A stretch of DNA of 64,000 nt from Halobaculum sp. CBA1158 (GCF_021431925.1 NZ_CP090373.1:1-64000), one strand, 5' to 3'. Numbered from the stretch's first letter, positions 49,352-58,465 are shown. Numbers and translations: made by a program. Notes: generated by a model not told the origin, from the letters alone.

Positions 49352-49525
49352 ACTCCACTATTGCCAGTAAAATCGGAGGGTAAGACGCTATTAGATGAAA
49401 TTGGCAACGGTGGTCCTGGTAGTAACTAGTCGGATTGATTGGGGCAGGGAGTTACTGGCAACACCGGAGAGGGTACTGGATAAACTGGCACTGACGGTTG
49501 CGCGGTTACTGGCAAAAGTGGAGAG
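49352..49525. repeat. Origin-box-like repeats downstream of orc gene 1
   Basis: ACTCCACTATTGCCAGTAAA at 49352-49371 is an exact copy of the one at 50927-50946. In the opposite orientation, TTACTGGCAACACCGGAGAG (49452-49471) and TTACTGGCAAAAGTGGAGAG (49506-49525) are related. The last two lie in a 54-bp tandem repeat (GTTACTGGCAA...GGTTG at 49451 and 49505). Consensus TTACTGGCAATAGTGGAGTG. They flank orc gene 1 on its 3' side. Presumed initiator binding boxes. Confidence 0.7.
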
Positions 49526-49559
49526 GGTATTGGCAGTACTGGTGTTGGCGGTTGAGAAG

Positions 49560-50816
49560 TTACTCCAGAACCCGATGCCGCTTGGCAGTTTCACGAATAT
49601 CGTCGAGCTCTCCGAGTTCACTTTCGAGTGCGTCGAGGGCCGACGACAGGGAGACATCAAGCTCGTATTCGTTGTAGTTTCCGCGTCCACTCGACGAGTC
49701 GACCAACCGTAAAATCCCGTGGAGGCTCAAATCCGACAAGTGGTCGTGTACCCGCCTGCGTTTCAGTGGTTCACTACCGTGATTTCGAAGAACTGCTTGA
49801 TATCGCTCATAGATCAGTTTCGTTCGTTCAGGCGTTTCACCTTCTGCCGCTAGCTGGCAGACAGTCAGGAGCACATACTGCCCCTGCCGGGTCAACGAAT
49901 GCATCCCTTCGACAACCTGTTGTCGCTGGATCTGATGCTTGGCCTCCCGAACGTGGTCTTCGGTGATTTCCGCCTCTCCACCCGCCATCGCGTCGTTCTC
50001 GGCGATATCAGCTGCTTTCCGGAGTAACCGTAACGCCTGCCGAGCAGATCCCGAGTCCTGTGCAGAGAATGCGGCGCACAGTGGGATTACATCTGATTCG
50101 AGGACATCGTCGTAGAGCGCGATATCGGCTCGCTGCTTGAGAATATTCTGCAGTTCAGTCGCGTCGTACGGAGGGAACAAGATTTCCTCTTCGCAAAGAG
50201 TGTCCTTGACTTTCGGAGAGAGGTTTTCTCGGAACTTGAAGTCGTTCGAGATGCCGACCACACCGATTTTCACATCGAGATCCAATTGCGAGCGTGCTCG
50301 TGGAAGCTCGTACAGAATATCGTCATCCGAGCCGATGTTATCGATCTCGTCCAGAACCACGAGAATAGTCCCACCGATCGACTCAAGGTCGTTGTAGAGT
50401 TCGTTGAAGATGCGTTTTTGTTGATACCCGGTTTCGCTCATCGGTTCGCGCGAAGACGAGACTGTGGTGAGAGGGTGAGAAGGAGAGCGAATCTCGTTCA
50501 CGAGATTGACCGCTACCTGATAGGATGTGGTGCAGCCAGTACAGTTGAGTTCAATAACGTTGAGATCGACGTCGTCGTACTCTCCGGCGGATTCTTGCAG
50601 CTCCTCAAGAAGATCGTGCGTAGCAGCTGTCTTCCCGACGCCGGTAACGCCATACAGAAAGACGTTGTTCGGTTGCCAGCCCTGAATGACAGGACGGAGA
50701 GCGGCCGCATATTCGTCGAGTTCTTCGTCCCGCTCCTCGAGTGTCTCTGGCTGGTAATCATCCCGGAGGACGTCTTTATCCTGGATGATGAACGATTCTC
50801 GATTGAATCGGCCCAT
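49560..50816 (-). CDS. orc1: Orc1/Cdc6 replication initiator 1
   Basis: 418 residues, AAA+ initiator. Walker A (GVTGVGKT at about 56-63), Walker B (VVLDEIDNIG near 152-161), sensor motifs and a C-terminal winged helix (about 325-400). It recognises origin boxes and loads the replicative helicase. ATG 50816 is chosen; TTG 50828 would add four residues. A TATA-like TTTTATGAT about 26 nt upstream suggests a leaderless transcript. Flanked on both sides by the TTACTGGCAATAGTGGAG boxes, so it is likely the initiator of this origin. Confidence 0.95.
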   Translation of the reverse strand: MGRFNRESFIIQDKDVLRDDYQPETLEERDEELDEYAAALRPVIQGWQPNNVFLYGVTGVGKTAATHDLLEELQESAGEYDDVDLNVIELNCTGCTTSYQVAVNLVNEIRSPSHPLTTVSSSREPMSETGYQQKRIFNELYNDLESIGGTILVVLDEIDNIGSDDDILYELPRARSQLDLDVKIGVVGISNDFKFRENLSPKVKDTLCEEEILFPPYDATELQNILKQRADIALYDDVLESDVIPLCAAFSAQDSGSARQALRLLRKAADIAENDAMAGGEAEITEDHVREAKHQIQRQQVVEGMHSLTRQGQYVLLTVCQLAAEGETPERTKLIYERYQAVLRNHGSEPLKRRRVHDHLSDLSLHGILRLVDSSSGRGNYNEYELDVSLSSALDALESELGELDDIRETAKRHRVLE

Positions 50817-50926
50817 AGGCGGACTCAAGACGAAGAGCCATCATAAAACCAGGGGTTCCAGTATCACCACTAACCCACCACTCGGACCAGTTATGCCAGT
50901 ACCGCCCTCGCTTATAAAACACACAC

Positions 50927-51187
50927 ACTCCACTATTGCCAGTAAACCTTTGCAACAACTGGAGGGGGTCGTTGACCCCCTCTCTAATTAGCGGTACTTT
51001 TAATACATTGTATGTTAAACCGAATCCGTACTAGTGAAAACTCGACTAGCTATAGTAGGTTTAGATAACAGTAACTAGACTAGAGACGTGGCATCTTCTG
51101 CCCTCCTGTCCATTCTCCCCTCGTTACTGGCAATGGTGGAGTGAGAGAGGTACTTAAACGACGGTGTTATTGGCAATACTGGCAACT
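50927..51187. other. Putative replication origin (inverted boxes around an AT-rich core)
   Basis: ACTCCACTATTGCCAGTAAA at 50927-50946 faces the inverted TTACTGGCAATGGTGGAGTG at 51124-51143. Between them lies AT-rich DNA (about 50983-51090, e.g. TACTTTTAATACATTGTATG) suited for unwinding. A weaker box-like copy (TTATTGGCAATACTGGCAAC) follows at 51168-51187. The arrangement, adjacent to an orc1/cdc6 gene, is the usual archaeal origin layout. The box sequence differs from the common TTCCACTGGAAAC-type ORB, as plasmid initiators often use private boxes. Confidence 0.7.
50962..50982. repeat. Hairpin GAGGGGGTC-gtt-GACCCCCTC inside the origin
   Basis: Perfect 9-bp stem at 50962-50970 and 50974-50982, immediately next to the first origin box and the AT-rich core. 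G-strings next to origin boxes are common in archaeal ORBs. Confidence 0.65.
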
Positions 51188-51394
51188 CTGGTTACCCTTT
51201 CCCTGCTACCATCGTTGCCTACCCGATATTCCAGTCGAAATCTACCCTTCCCGACACCAATCGATCGATGACCGTGGACCTCTTTTCACATGTTTCGCTC
51301 GTTCCCACTTCCCGATGATGACCGTTTCTGAATCTACTCTCCGTGATCCCTACCGTTCATCGTGATTCGAATTTCGACCGATACAGATCATCGA

Positions 51395-51434
51395 TTAACC
51401 AACAAAGCGCATGTATTGACGGTATGTTGGTTAA
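51395..51434. promoter_or_regulatory. Dispersed inverted repeat, copy G (N22 spacer)
   Basis: TTAACCAAC 51395-51403 and GTTGGTTAA 51426-51434. It lies between the two orc genes, 125 bp after the end of orc gene 2 (minus strand). Confidence 0.85.
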
Positions 51435-51558
51435 CTATTCATGGCCTATGCTCGATTCGCGGTCGGCACTCAGTACTAGTACCGTGATTTCGGCGTTTCG
51501 CGATTCCGCAAGGGTTCGTTTGATTGCCGCTCGATCTCACCCAATCGGAGACAGGATA

Positions 51559-52587
51559 TTACTGCATTGGCGACGCAGTTTCCGAACCGACGGGTGAGTA
51601 CTCCCGGTCCCGGCTCGTGCCTTCCGCATCAAGGAGGTTGTACTGGACCATCTTGGAGAGATACGTCCGCACTGTCCGTTTCGTCCGAGGATCGTCGACC
51701 TTCTCGGTATAGCGCTCGTGAATCTCGCTCGGCCCGACCGGGCCGTGCTCGCGAACGATGTCGTAGACGACGCGCTGGTGCGGCGTGAGCGAGTCGAGGC
51801 TCTTCTGCTTGATCTGGGCTCGAGCATCCTCGGCGGCGTCCAGGAGAATGTCGTCGGTGATGCGCTCGTGGTTCTCGCGATCGGCCTTGCCGGCGGCCGT
51901 TCGAAGGATGCCGATTGCGAGGCGGGCGTCGCCGGCGGCCGCGTCGGCGATCCGGTAGAGCTGGTCGTCGGTGATGACGTCCTCATCGAGTCCCCACTTC
52001 GCCCGCGCACTCAGGATGTCGTACAGCTGCTCGTCGTGGTACTTGTCCATCCGGACGTGTTCGCTGGAGCGCAGCCGGCTCACGAGGCGGTCGTCGACGC
52101 GGCTGAACAGCTCCTCTTCCTTGTTCGCGATACAGATGATCGCGAACTGCGGGAGGCTGTGGAGGTCGTAAATGACGCTGGGGTCCTCCAGTTGGTCGAC
52201 CTCGTCGAGAATGACGACGGTCCGCGGGCCGTCATGCTGCTGGAGGCGGTCGACGAGTTCGTCATGCGGCGTCGACTGCCGGTGGATGTCGATGGTCGCG
52301 CCGAGGTCGTCGAGGATCTGGTAGAGCGTGCGGAACCGGGTGTAGTTGCGCCAGCAGTTGACGTAGGTAGTCTCGACGTCGAGGACCTCTTCGCGGAGCC
52401 GTTCCGTGACGAACTTCGAGATACAGGTCTTGCCAGCGCCGCTGGGTCCGGTGACGATGGCTGTGTCGGCGGGTTCACCGTTCGTGATGGGTTCGAGGAC
52501 GCTGGAGAGGTGGTTGACTTCGGCGTCGCGATGCTCGACTTCCCGAGGAACGAATCCGGCCCGGAGGACACGAGCATCGCGAATCAT
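51559..52587 (-). CDS. orc1: Orc1/Cdc6 replication initiator 2
   Basis: 342 residues. Walker A (GPSGAGKT at 47-54), Walker B (VVILDEVDQLED near 123-134), and a C-terminal winged helix (about 270-330, HQRVVYDIVREHGPVGPSEI). Shorter than initiator 1 and clearly different in sequence. Immediately upstream are three TTCCGGAAAC boxes, its presumed binding sites or autoregulatory elements. Confidence 0.95.
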   Translation of the reverse strand: MIRDARVLRAGFVPREVEHRDAEVNHLSSVLEPITNGEPADTAIVTGPSGAGKTCISKFVTERLREEVLDVETTYVNCWRNYTRFRTLYQILDDLGATIDIHRQSTPHDELVDRLQQHDGPRTVVILDEVDQLEDPSVIYDLHSLPQFAIICIANKEEELFSRVDDRLVSRLRSSEHVRMDKYHDEQLYDILSARAKWGLDEDVITDDQLYRIADAAAGDARLAIGILRTAAGKADRENHERITDDILLDAAEDARAQIKQKSLDSLTPHQRVVYDIVREHGPVGPSEIHERYTEKVDDPRTKRTVRTYLSKMVQYNLLDAEGTSRDREYSPVGSETASPMQ

Positions 52588-52638
52588 CTTTCTCTGAGAG
52601 ATTGATTTCGGTTCAGGTTACAAAAGCCTGACCGGGTT

Positions 52639-52744
52639 GTTTCCGGAAACTCCTATGATAGTACCATCGTGAGTACCCAAAAACCTACGCTATATCCCGA
52701 TTTGTGTTCGTGGAAAGTCGAGGCTTCCGGAAACTTCCGGAAAC
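52639..52744. promoter_or_regulatory. TTCCGGAAAC boxes upstream of orc gene 2
   Basis: TTCCGGAAAC at 52641-52650 (within the palindrome GTTTCCGGAAAC), 52725-52734 and 52735-52744 (two back-to-back). They resemble the GGAAAC end of haloarchaeal origin boxes. Located 50-160 bp upstream of the orc gene 2 start, so either an origin or an autoregulatory site. Confidence 0.65.
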
Positions 52745-52868
52745 TCATCCTCCACTACTGATTTGACACCAAGTGAGTGATTTCTCTTTGACCCCCGAAC
52801 GACGGGGTGCCGGAGAAATGGTCATTATGATCGAGTGACAAGCAAATCTAATACAGCCATCGACTTCG

Positions 52869-54017
52869 ATGCCATATCTTGGAGTTCTAAACGGAACACG
52901 GGTAATCCCACCGCAAGTAGCCGACGGCACGTCTGTTACTTGTCCTGCGTGCGACCAACCGATGGCCGTTGTACGGTCTCACGAACGAGGTTCTGCTTTC
53001 ATTTCTCGTCATTTTCGGCACCACGAACAGGAGGGTCGTTCTGAGATGGGCCAAACTACAGGTCAGGCAACCTTTGCTGATCTTATAGATGTCGGCGAGT
53101 GCCCTGGTGAATCGGACGAACATATGAAAATGAAGTCGATTGCGTATGCTCGATTGGAACACGATTTCCCTGATGCCACAGTTGAGCTTGAATCCGGTAT
53201 CGACGGCCGAATTGCGGATGTCCTGCTCACATTCGACACTCCCCGAGAGCCCTATGGAAGGGGTATCGCGATAGAGGCTCAGTATCGGAATCAGGGCAAA
53301 GATATCGAGGCAGTTACTGACCATTATCTACAGCGTGACTATAGCGTTGCGTGGCTCGATGAGGGCGATTTCTCAGAGTACGATGTTGATCTCTCCGGAA
53401 TACTGTCCGTCTGGCCCTATGCGCTTCCGTCGCGGTCTGATATGGAGGGGTACCCGGAAGTCATCAGGTGGCTCTGGCAAGAGAAATCGCCCACTGTTGC
53501 GTTGGAAATCCCTATACCAGGAGAGTATTGGGCTTCGTTCGATAAGTCGGATGAATGGGTGACTGTCGCTCAACAAGATCTCCGCCGGAAGAGACGCGCT
53601 TGGGCGACTGTTTCTCGCTCACCAACGGGTCAGCTTACTCTTCAGCTCGGAAAGAAGGACTGGGGCTGGGATGGCGATACCCACCGTGTCACCGTTCAAC
53701 TTGAAGATTCGGATACCCAGGAACTCCGATCATTCACTGATAACTTGGAACGGCTAGCGTTTGGACCAGATCGCCCGAGTGAGGAAGATCGGGAACGCCC
53801 TTGGCATGATTTGACGACTGCTTGGTTCGCTGGCTCTCCTCGTGTTACCTCTTGGCTTTCGGCTTCCCTCTCTCCCGATGACGACGTGGTCCTCTCGTTA
53901 GGAAAGAAACATCCCAAGGAGACTGACCGAGTTAGTGTTCAGATCGACGATACTGCGACTCAGGCTCTGGACGACCTAACCACACTTCTTGAGAGGGCCT
54001 TCGAACTGGAGGCCTGA
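52869..54017 (+). CDS. CoiA-like nuclease with N-terminal zinc finger
   Basis: 382 residues. An N-terminal C24xxC27 (CPACDQPM) with following His (HFRHH) forms a zinc finger. Then come a helix-rich segment (HMKMKSIAYARLEHDF) and a PD-(D/E)XK core: GIDGRIADVLLTFD (D near 120) and GIAIEAQYRNQ (ExQ near 139-141). This matches the competence CoiA-like nuclease group. The C-terminal 180 residues are Trp/acid-rich and not recognised. Role in DNA processing or defence is inferred from its place at the defence island edge. Confidence 0.65.
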   Translation: MPYLGVLNGTRVIPPQVADGTSVTCPACDQPMAVVRSHERGSAFISRHFRHHEQEGRSEMGQTTGQATFADLIDVGECPGESDEHMKMKSIAYARLEHDFPDATVELESGIDGRIADVLLTFDTPREPYGRGIAIEAQYRNQGKDIEAVTDHYLQRDYSVAWLDEGDFSEYDVDLSGILSVWPYALPSRSDMEGYPEVIRWLWQEKSPTVALEIPIPGEYWASFDKSDEWVTVAQQDLRRKRRAWATVSRSPTGQLTLQLGKKDWGWDGDTHRVTVQLEDSDTQELRSFTDNLERLAFGPDRPSEEDRERPWHDLTTAWFAGSPRVTSWLSASLSPDDDVVLSLGKKHPKETDRVSVQIDDTATQALDDLTTLLERAFELEA

Positions 54018-54023
54018 CTTCTA

Positions 54024-55790
54024 CTAGAACGGCTGGTGTTCGAGGATGTGCTCCATAATGAGCCGTTCGCGGGCGTCCACGAACTCTTCGAACGTCATCT
54101 CCTTTGCGCCCTCCGGGGTATGATGAGTCTGCTTGTAGTCGTCCGTTCTGGAGTTCATCCAGTCCTCGAAGTCATCGTCCGATTTCATCTTGTTCGTTTT
54201 GTCAATCAGTAACTGGAGGTTCCCCACCCGGTCAGCATCTGCTTCTTCGGGGAGAACCGATTTTGGGATGATGTGGTCGATATCGTAGTCTTTGCCCCGT
54301 GCCGGCTCATCGGGGTAGTGTGATAGCTGCAGAAGGAACTCGATGTCGCGCTTCCCGTACTGGAGCTCCTCGAAAAGCGTGGTCAACTTTTCTTCGGTGA
54401 AACGGAGGGAGGTTCCGTAACTGGATGCCACTTCATCACTGATCCGCTCAAGTGGGAACTCCGAGCTCTCTTCCTCTCGGATAACATCCCGGACGAGTTC
54501 TGCGATCTGGTTCGATGATTGGCTGGTGAATCCGTTGAGTCGGGCTGCACAGATATAGTAGAGAATGTCACGACGTCGCCCGCGACCTTTGATTGAGGTC
54601 GAATCGAGCGAGGGATTCTCGTTCTGGTAGAGGTAGTAGGCGATAGGTGTGTAGAGGGCGGGACTGAGGATGTAGGTCACCGTCGGATAGTAACTATTCA
54701 GAAGCTCAGCGAGTTGTTCCATCGTGTTCGAGAACGTATCGGTGAGCCAGATCTCCTTCAGATTCCGCAGCAAGTCGAGTGTGTAGTTGTCGAACCGATA
54801 CTGGATCTCGTTGCCGTTGATTGCGAGCAGTACCTTCTGGACGTGCTTCGTAGCAAAAGGAGCGTTCCCACCGTCGATGATCCCGTTCAGTTCGTCGACC
54901 ATCGAGTGCACCTCGTCCCGTGCGTTGATTTCCGGCGGCTCCTGTTGCCAGCTACTAGTCATCAACGACAGGAGGATTTCGGCACGATTCGGTGTCACCC
55001 CTCCCTGATTGATCCGTACGAAGACGTCGCGAACACGGGTGATGTCGTTCTCGTCTTCGGTAAAGAAGTGGAGCTTCTCGTCCTTGTGGACCGCTCGATA
55101 GAGGTCCTCGAAATTACGCTGAGCGTTGAGAATCAGACTATCTGAATTCTCTATCTCGGGGTGGTTCTCGACCAGCTCCTGGATCTCTCCCTCAATTTCC
55201 TGGCGTTCTGCATAGAAATCGTCGTTGTCAGAGATGGACATGATTCGGTTGACTGGATACCAGTATGCATTCGCGGTTGCGGACTGCTCAGAGCGGAAGG
55301 AGAAGTCGTATTTATTGCCGAGTTCCGAGTCCGCTGTCTGCGGGTCCGAGAGGAGGTTGAGATAGAGTCGCTTCTGAACCCACGAACTGGCCTTGTTCCG
55401 AGGGTGGTTGTGTTTCCGCTCGTAGAATGATCCGGTCAGACCGATATTGAGCGCGGTCAGTCGCTGCTGGCCGTCGAGGACTAGTTTCACCGGTGACGGG
55501 AGTGGGTCTTCAGAATTGTGCGGGGGGTTTCGATGGGTCGGTGTTGTGAGTGACTGGGGAAAATTTGGTTCGTCGACGTAGTGGGTGACGAAGCGATATT
55601 TGGGCTGAGCCTGTGCTTCCTCAGCCGAGAGGTTCCACTGAAGGAGCGCACCGATCGGATAGTCCCGTAACAGGGAATCAAACAGATCCACGATGTCACT
55701 CGTTTCCCAGACGAACTCCCGCTGAATCGCGGGTAAGAGATAAGAATAATTTATGTTTTCCACGACCTCAGCGATCCGCTTGGTTTCCAT
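54024..55790 (-). CDS. DUF262/DUF1524 GmrSD-like type IV restriction protein
   Basis: 588 residues. The N-terminal DUF262 (ParB/Srx-like) domain has QREFVW (23-28) and D106-G-Q-Q-R110 (LVLDGQQRLTAL), the nucleotide-using motif. The C-terminal DUF1524 carries an HNH-type nuclease core D-I-D-H-I-I near residue 503 (YDIDHIIPKSVL) and GNLQLL, with N/K residues after. GmrS and GmrD are fused here as in many single-chain type IV enzymes that cut modified DNA. Convergent with the CoiA-like gene, 6 nt apart. Confidence 0.85.
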   Translation of the reverse strand: METKRIAEVVENINYSYLLPAIQREFVWETSDIVDLFDSLLRDYPIGALLQWNLSAEEAQAQPKYRFVTHYVDEPNFPQSLTTPTHRNPPHNSEDPLPSPVKLVLDGQQRLTALNIGLTGSFYERKHNHPRNKASSWVQKRLYLNLLSDPQTADSELGNKYDFSFRSEQSATANAYWYPVNRIMSISDNDDFYAERQEIEGEIQELVENHPEIENSDSLILNAQRNFEDLYRAVHKDEKLHFFTEDENDITRVRDVFVRINQGGVTPNRAEILLSLMTSSWQQEPPEINARDEVHSMVDELNGIIDGGNAPFATKHVQKVLLAINGNEIQYRFDNYTLDLLRNLKEIWLTDTFSNTMEQLAELLNSYYPTVTYILSPALYTPIAYYLYQNENPSLDSTSIKGRGRRRDILYYICAARLNGFTSQSSNQIAELVRDVIREEESSEFPLERISDEVASSYGTSLRFTEEKLTTLFEELQYGKRDIEFLLQLSHYPDEPARGKDYDIDHIIPKSVLPEEADADRVGNLQLLIDKTNKMKSDDDFEDWMNSRTDDYKQTHHTPEGAKEMTFEEFVDARERLIMEHILEHQPF

Positions 55791-55880
55791 ATTCCGTCTT
55801 GTGGTATGCTGGTTTTATATATCTACATAGTGGTGGTCGCCTATCATTTATAACGAAACAGAGCAATTTCTGATACGGAA

Positions 55881-56936
55881 ATGAGCTTGAATATCCCACT
55901 TCCTGCGGGTCTCGGGGACTATGCTTGGCTCGAAACTCTTGTTCAACGTGAAGAAATTGATCAAACGATTCCTCTCTATATCGAAGCTGATGACGGGATT
56001 GAGGTCGTCGCTGTTTCCCTTCTCTGTGAAGATGATCTTCGGATGATCTACCGGGCACCTAATGGCTGGCAATTGCTCACAGAATATGAGTTGTCCGAGG
56101 ACCCGATTATTCACGTAGACGACCTCCTTGATGCTGTCGTTGCATTTGTGGGAACAGACGCGAGAGTTGTTCAAAAACTCGCTCAGGAACTCGGTGAGAA
56201 GTTAGAGGAGCATTGGAAGATGGGATTTGTTCCGTATAGTCAATCTGGGAAGGGGGACAAATTTGAGGAACTTAGACAGGACTGCAATTGCTCAGGGATT
56301 GACGACCCGTCAATTGAGCGTGTTCCGGGAATGTCCGAAATCGAGGAATCAGCAGAATTTCGCTGCCATAACTGTATGAGCTTATATGGTATCGAGTATC
56401 AGGGTCGTAGAATCGATCTTGATGAGGTGTTCAGTGCTGAGTGGCTCTTCACGAATTCGACTCCGGATGACATCGTGGAGATCGGTGCCGAAGATTCATT
56501 TCTCGTGTATTCTGATGGTCGACCAATAGACAAAACAGAACGAGTCATCGGCGCGATGACTAGCTATGGTGGTGACACGAGTTCTTCTTTTGCCCGATAT
56601 ATCCCTGAGAACCACCAGGGATTGCTCTATATTCGAGATGACGACGCGGCTGGGTACGTCACTTGGGAAGAGCTGGATGGAATACAGGTTCTTCGACAGC
56701 TGTATGTCCGGGATCATTACCGGCGCCGGGGGATTGCTGAGGAATTGATTCAGACTTGGTGCCAGGAGTACTGCGAGGATGGTGTCTACTACATCGACGA
56801 ACCGAACGACAAGAGCCGATCTCTGTTTTCAAAACTGGGTCATATTGACGGTGACGGTGAGTACGAAGCGATCGAACTATACCCGATTCGCGGAGTTGGA
56901 AATAGTCTCGACGGTAGCCAGACTCTCCCTCAATAG
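55881..56936 (+). CDS. GNAT acetyltransferase with unknown N-terminal domain
   Basis: 351 residues. The first ~110 residues form an unknown alpha/beta domain. A zinc-binding-like Cys region follows (DCNCSG near 133 and CHNC near 160). The C-terminal ~110 residues are a GNAT fold with the acetyl-CoA loop RRRGIAEELIQTW (about 281-293) and a final strand/helix typical of the family. Substrate unknown. The base composition is lower in GC than the first 50 kb, suggesting horizontal arrival with the rest of the island. Confidence 0.65.
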   Translation: MSLNIPLPAGLGDYAWLETLVQREEIDQTIPLYIEADDGIEVVAVSLLCEDDLRMIYRAPNGWQLLTEYELSEDPIIHVDDLLDAVVAFVGTDARVVQKLAQELGEKLEEHWKMGFVPYSQSGKGDKFEELRQDCNCSGIDDPSIERVPGMSEIEESAEFRCHNCMSLYGIEYQGRRIDLDEVFSAEWLFTNSTPDDIVEIGAEDSFLVYSDGRPIDKTERVIGAMTSYGGDTSSSFARYIPENHQGLLYIRDDDAAGYVTWEELDGIQVLRQLYVRDHYRRRGIAEELIQTWCQEYCEDGVYYIDEPNDKSRSLFSKLGHIDGDGEYEAIELYPIRGVGNSLDGSQTLPQ

Positions 56937-56957
56937 TTCATCCACGCTCTCATCAAC

Positions 56958-57395
56958 TCAATCAGCCAGATCTCGAATTCCCTCTACCACACTCTTTCCT
57001 TGCCAACCCACGATCTGATCTGCGTGGTCTTCAACGAAATTGGGCATCTGCTCGTTTCCGCGCGGTGTAACACCCAGAATAGGCTTGCTCTCGATTTCAG
57101 CTAAAATAGTTTCTTTCTTGATCCATTTGCTGTGTGCTACGTACATTCCCCCGAGTATTATTACGACCGTAGCTGGCTTGATCTGGTCTTCCCGGAGCGC
57201 CTGTTCCAGCTCCTCTTCGGTGTCAGCATCGATCTCATCCACCTTCGGTACTGAGTAGTTCCGGAAACTGAAATTCGGGTAGTCGCGAAGTAGTTCTACC
57301 ATCCGATTGTACTCGTCGCTGTACTCCCAAGAGTGCGAGATGAACAGTCGGTATTCGCTCCGACGGTTGCTTGAAGATCTGCTGTTGAAGCTCAT
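56958..57395 (-). CDS. ThsB-like TIR-domain protein, short form
   Basis: 145 residues, nearly all one TIR-like (ThsB, PF08937-type) domain: YRLFISHSWEY (about 15-25), FRNYSVPKVDE, a conserved VVIILGGMYVAHSKWIKKE segment with the putative catalytic Glu near 94-98, and a final Trp helix (VGWQGKSVV). ThsB proteins sense phage and make a cyclic ADP-ribose-type signal from NAD. Divergently transcribed from a larger ThsB-like gene 128 bp away. Confidence 0.8.
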   Translation of the reverse strand: MSFNSRSSSNRRSEYRLFISHSWEYSDEYNRMVELLRDYPNFSFRNYSVPKVDEIDADTEEELEQALREDQIKPATVVIILGGMYVAHSKWIKKETILAEIESKPILGVTPRGNEQMPNFVEDHADQIVGWQGKSVVEGIRDLAD

Positions 57396-57523
57396 AACTA
57401 TATGCGAATTGTTGACGGCTTACCCGTTTAGTACTATGGTCCTCTCTGATGCGGAATCCAAATCTGCCGATATTCCAGGGGGGAAGAACTTATACTATTT
57501 AAAAACGGATTGTTCATACGGTT

Positions 57524-58465
57524 ATGAGCCAAGACACCTCCTCCCCATTGAAAACCACCTGGGAGGCTGCGTTTGATGATATTCGTGGCAGTCCAAACCC
57601 CGAATCAGCTGTTCGATTCGTTCTGAAGTCAGCTGTTAACGATCTACCTACCGGATTCTATCGCGATGATGGAGACCGCCTACTGCCGACCTACAAAGGG
57701 AACGATCTCGGAAAGGAGTTCACCGTTCGAGAACTCGGCCCCGTTTATACAGTAACGCAATCTGGGGATAACAGTCTCCCTGAGTTCAGTTCCTCTCAAT
57801 CGTCGCTCTTCGAGCCGAATGACCAACAGTCGGGCCTTGTCCCGACCGACAATTCCCTGAGCCGCAGTTCTACCGACACTCAGAACCAGCAGGGTCTCTC
57901 GTCTGGACAAAAAATCGCTGGCGGTGCTTTGCTCCTATATGCTGCCTACAAAGGGCTGGAAGCCTTGGCCTCTGCAGGCTCGTCGACTCAAGAGTCCTCT
58001 TCCTCCTCAGGCGGAAATACTGGGCAATCACTCCCTCGCTTAGCACGCGCTGCAACTCGACTTGAGGACAAGCAGTACAACGTTTTTGTCTCCCACTCGT
58101 GGGAGTACGACGAACACTACGAGCGTATCGTTGATTTCCTTGATGAGGTTCCGTCGCTCAAGTGGCAGAATCATAGTGTCCCTTCAACTGACCCCCTGCC
58201 CGTGGATACCGACTCTGCCCTTCGCTCTGAACTCCGGAACCAGATGAAAACGGCGTCGGTTGTCGTCGTAAGTAGTGGAATGTACGGTGCTCACAGCACT
58301 TGGATCCCGGAGGAGCTGGAACTCGCCGATGAACTGGACAAGCCGGTGATCGCAATCATTCCAGAGGGGCAATCGAAGGTCCCCGAGAAAATCCAAGAAG
58401 TCGCAGATACTCAGGTAGGATGGCGAAAGGCCTCGCTAGTCGACGCACTCGCTGAATATGCCTGA
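57524..58465 (+). CDS. ThsB-like TIR-domain protein with N-terminal domain and membrane helix
   Basis: 313 residues. An unknown N-terminal domain (about 8-80, TWEAAFDDIRGSPNPESAVR) is followed by a Ser/Gln-rich linker, a hydrophobic helix (about 130-149, IAGGALLLYAAYKGLEALAS) and a second Ser-rich linker. The C-terminal TIR-like domain (about 185-313) has YNVFVSHSWEYDE, NHSVPST, SVVVVSSGMYGAHSTWIPEE and VGWRKASLVDAL. It is a clear paralogue of the short protein beside it. Its stop overlaps the membrane protein gene by 8 nt, indicating co-translation. No SIR2/SLOG or macro effector is adjacent. Confidence 0.8.
   Translation: MSQDTSSPLKTTWEAAFDDIRGSPNPESAVRFVLKSAVNDLPTGFYRDDGDRLLPTYKGNDLGKEFTVRELGPVYTVTQSGDNSLPEFSSSQSSLFEPNDQQSGLVPTDNSLSRSSTDTQNQQGLSSGQKIAGGALLLYAAYKGLEALASAGSSTQESSSSSGGNTGQSLPRLARAATRLEDKQYNVFVSHSWEYDEHYERIVDFLDEVPSLKWQNHSVPSTDPLPVDTDSALRSELRNQMKTASVVVVSSGMYGAHSTWIPEELELADELDKPVIAIIPEGQSKVPEKIQEVADTQVGWRKASLVDALAEYA

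Noticed and set aside
13153-51434. TTAACCAAC inverted repeats as transcription terminators
   Set aside because: The spacer of 22-24 bp makes a poor RNA hairpin, no T-run follows, and most copies are before rather than after genes.
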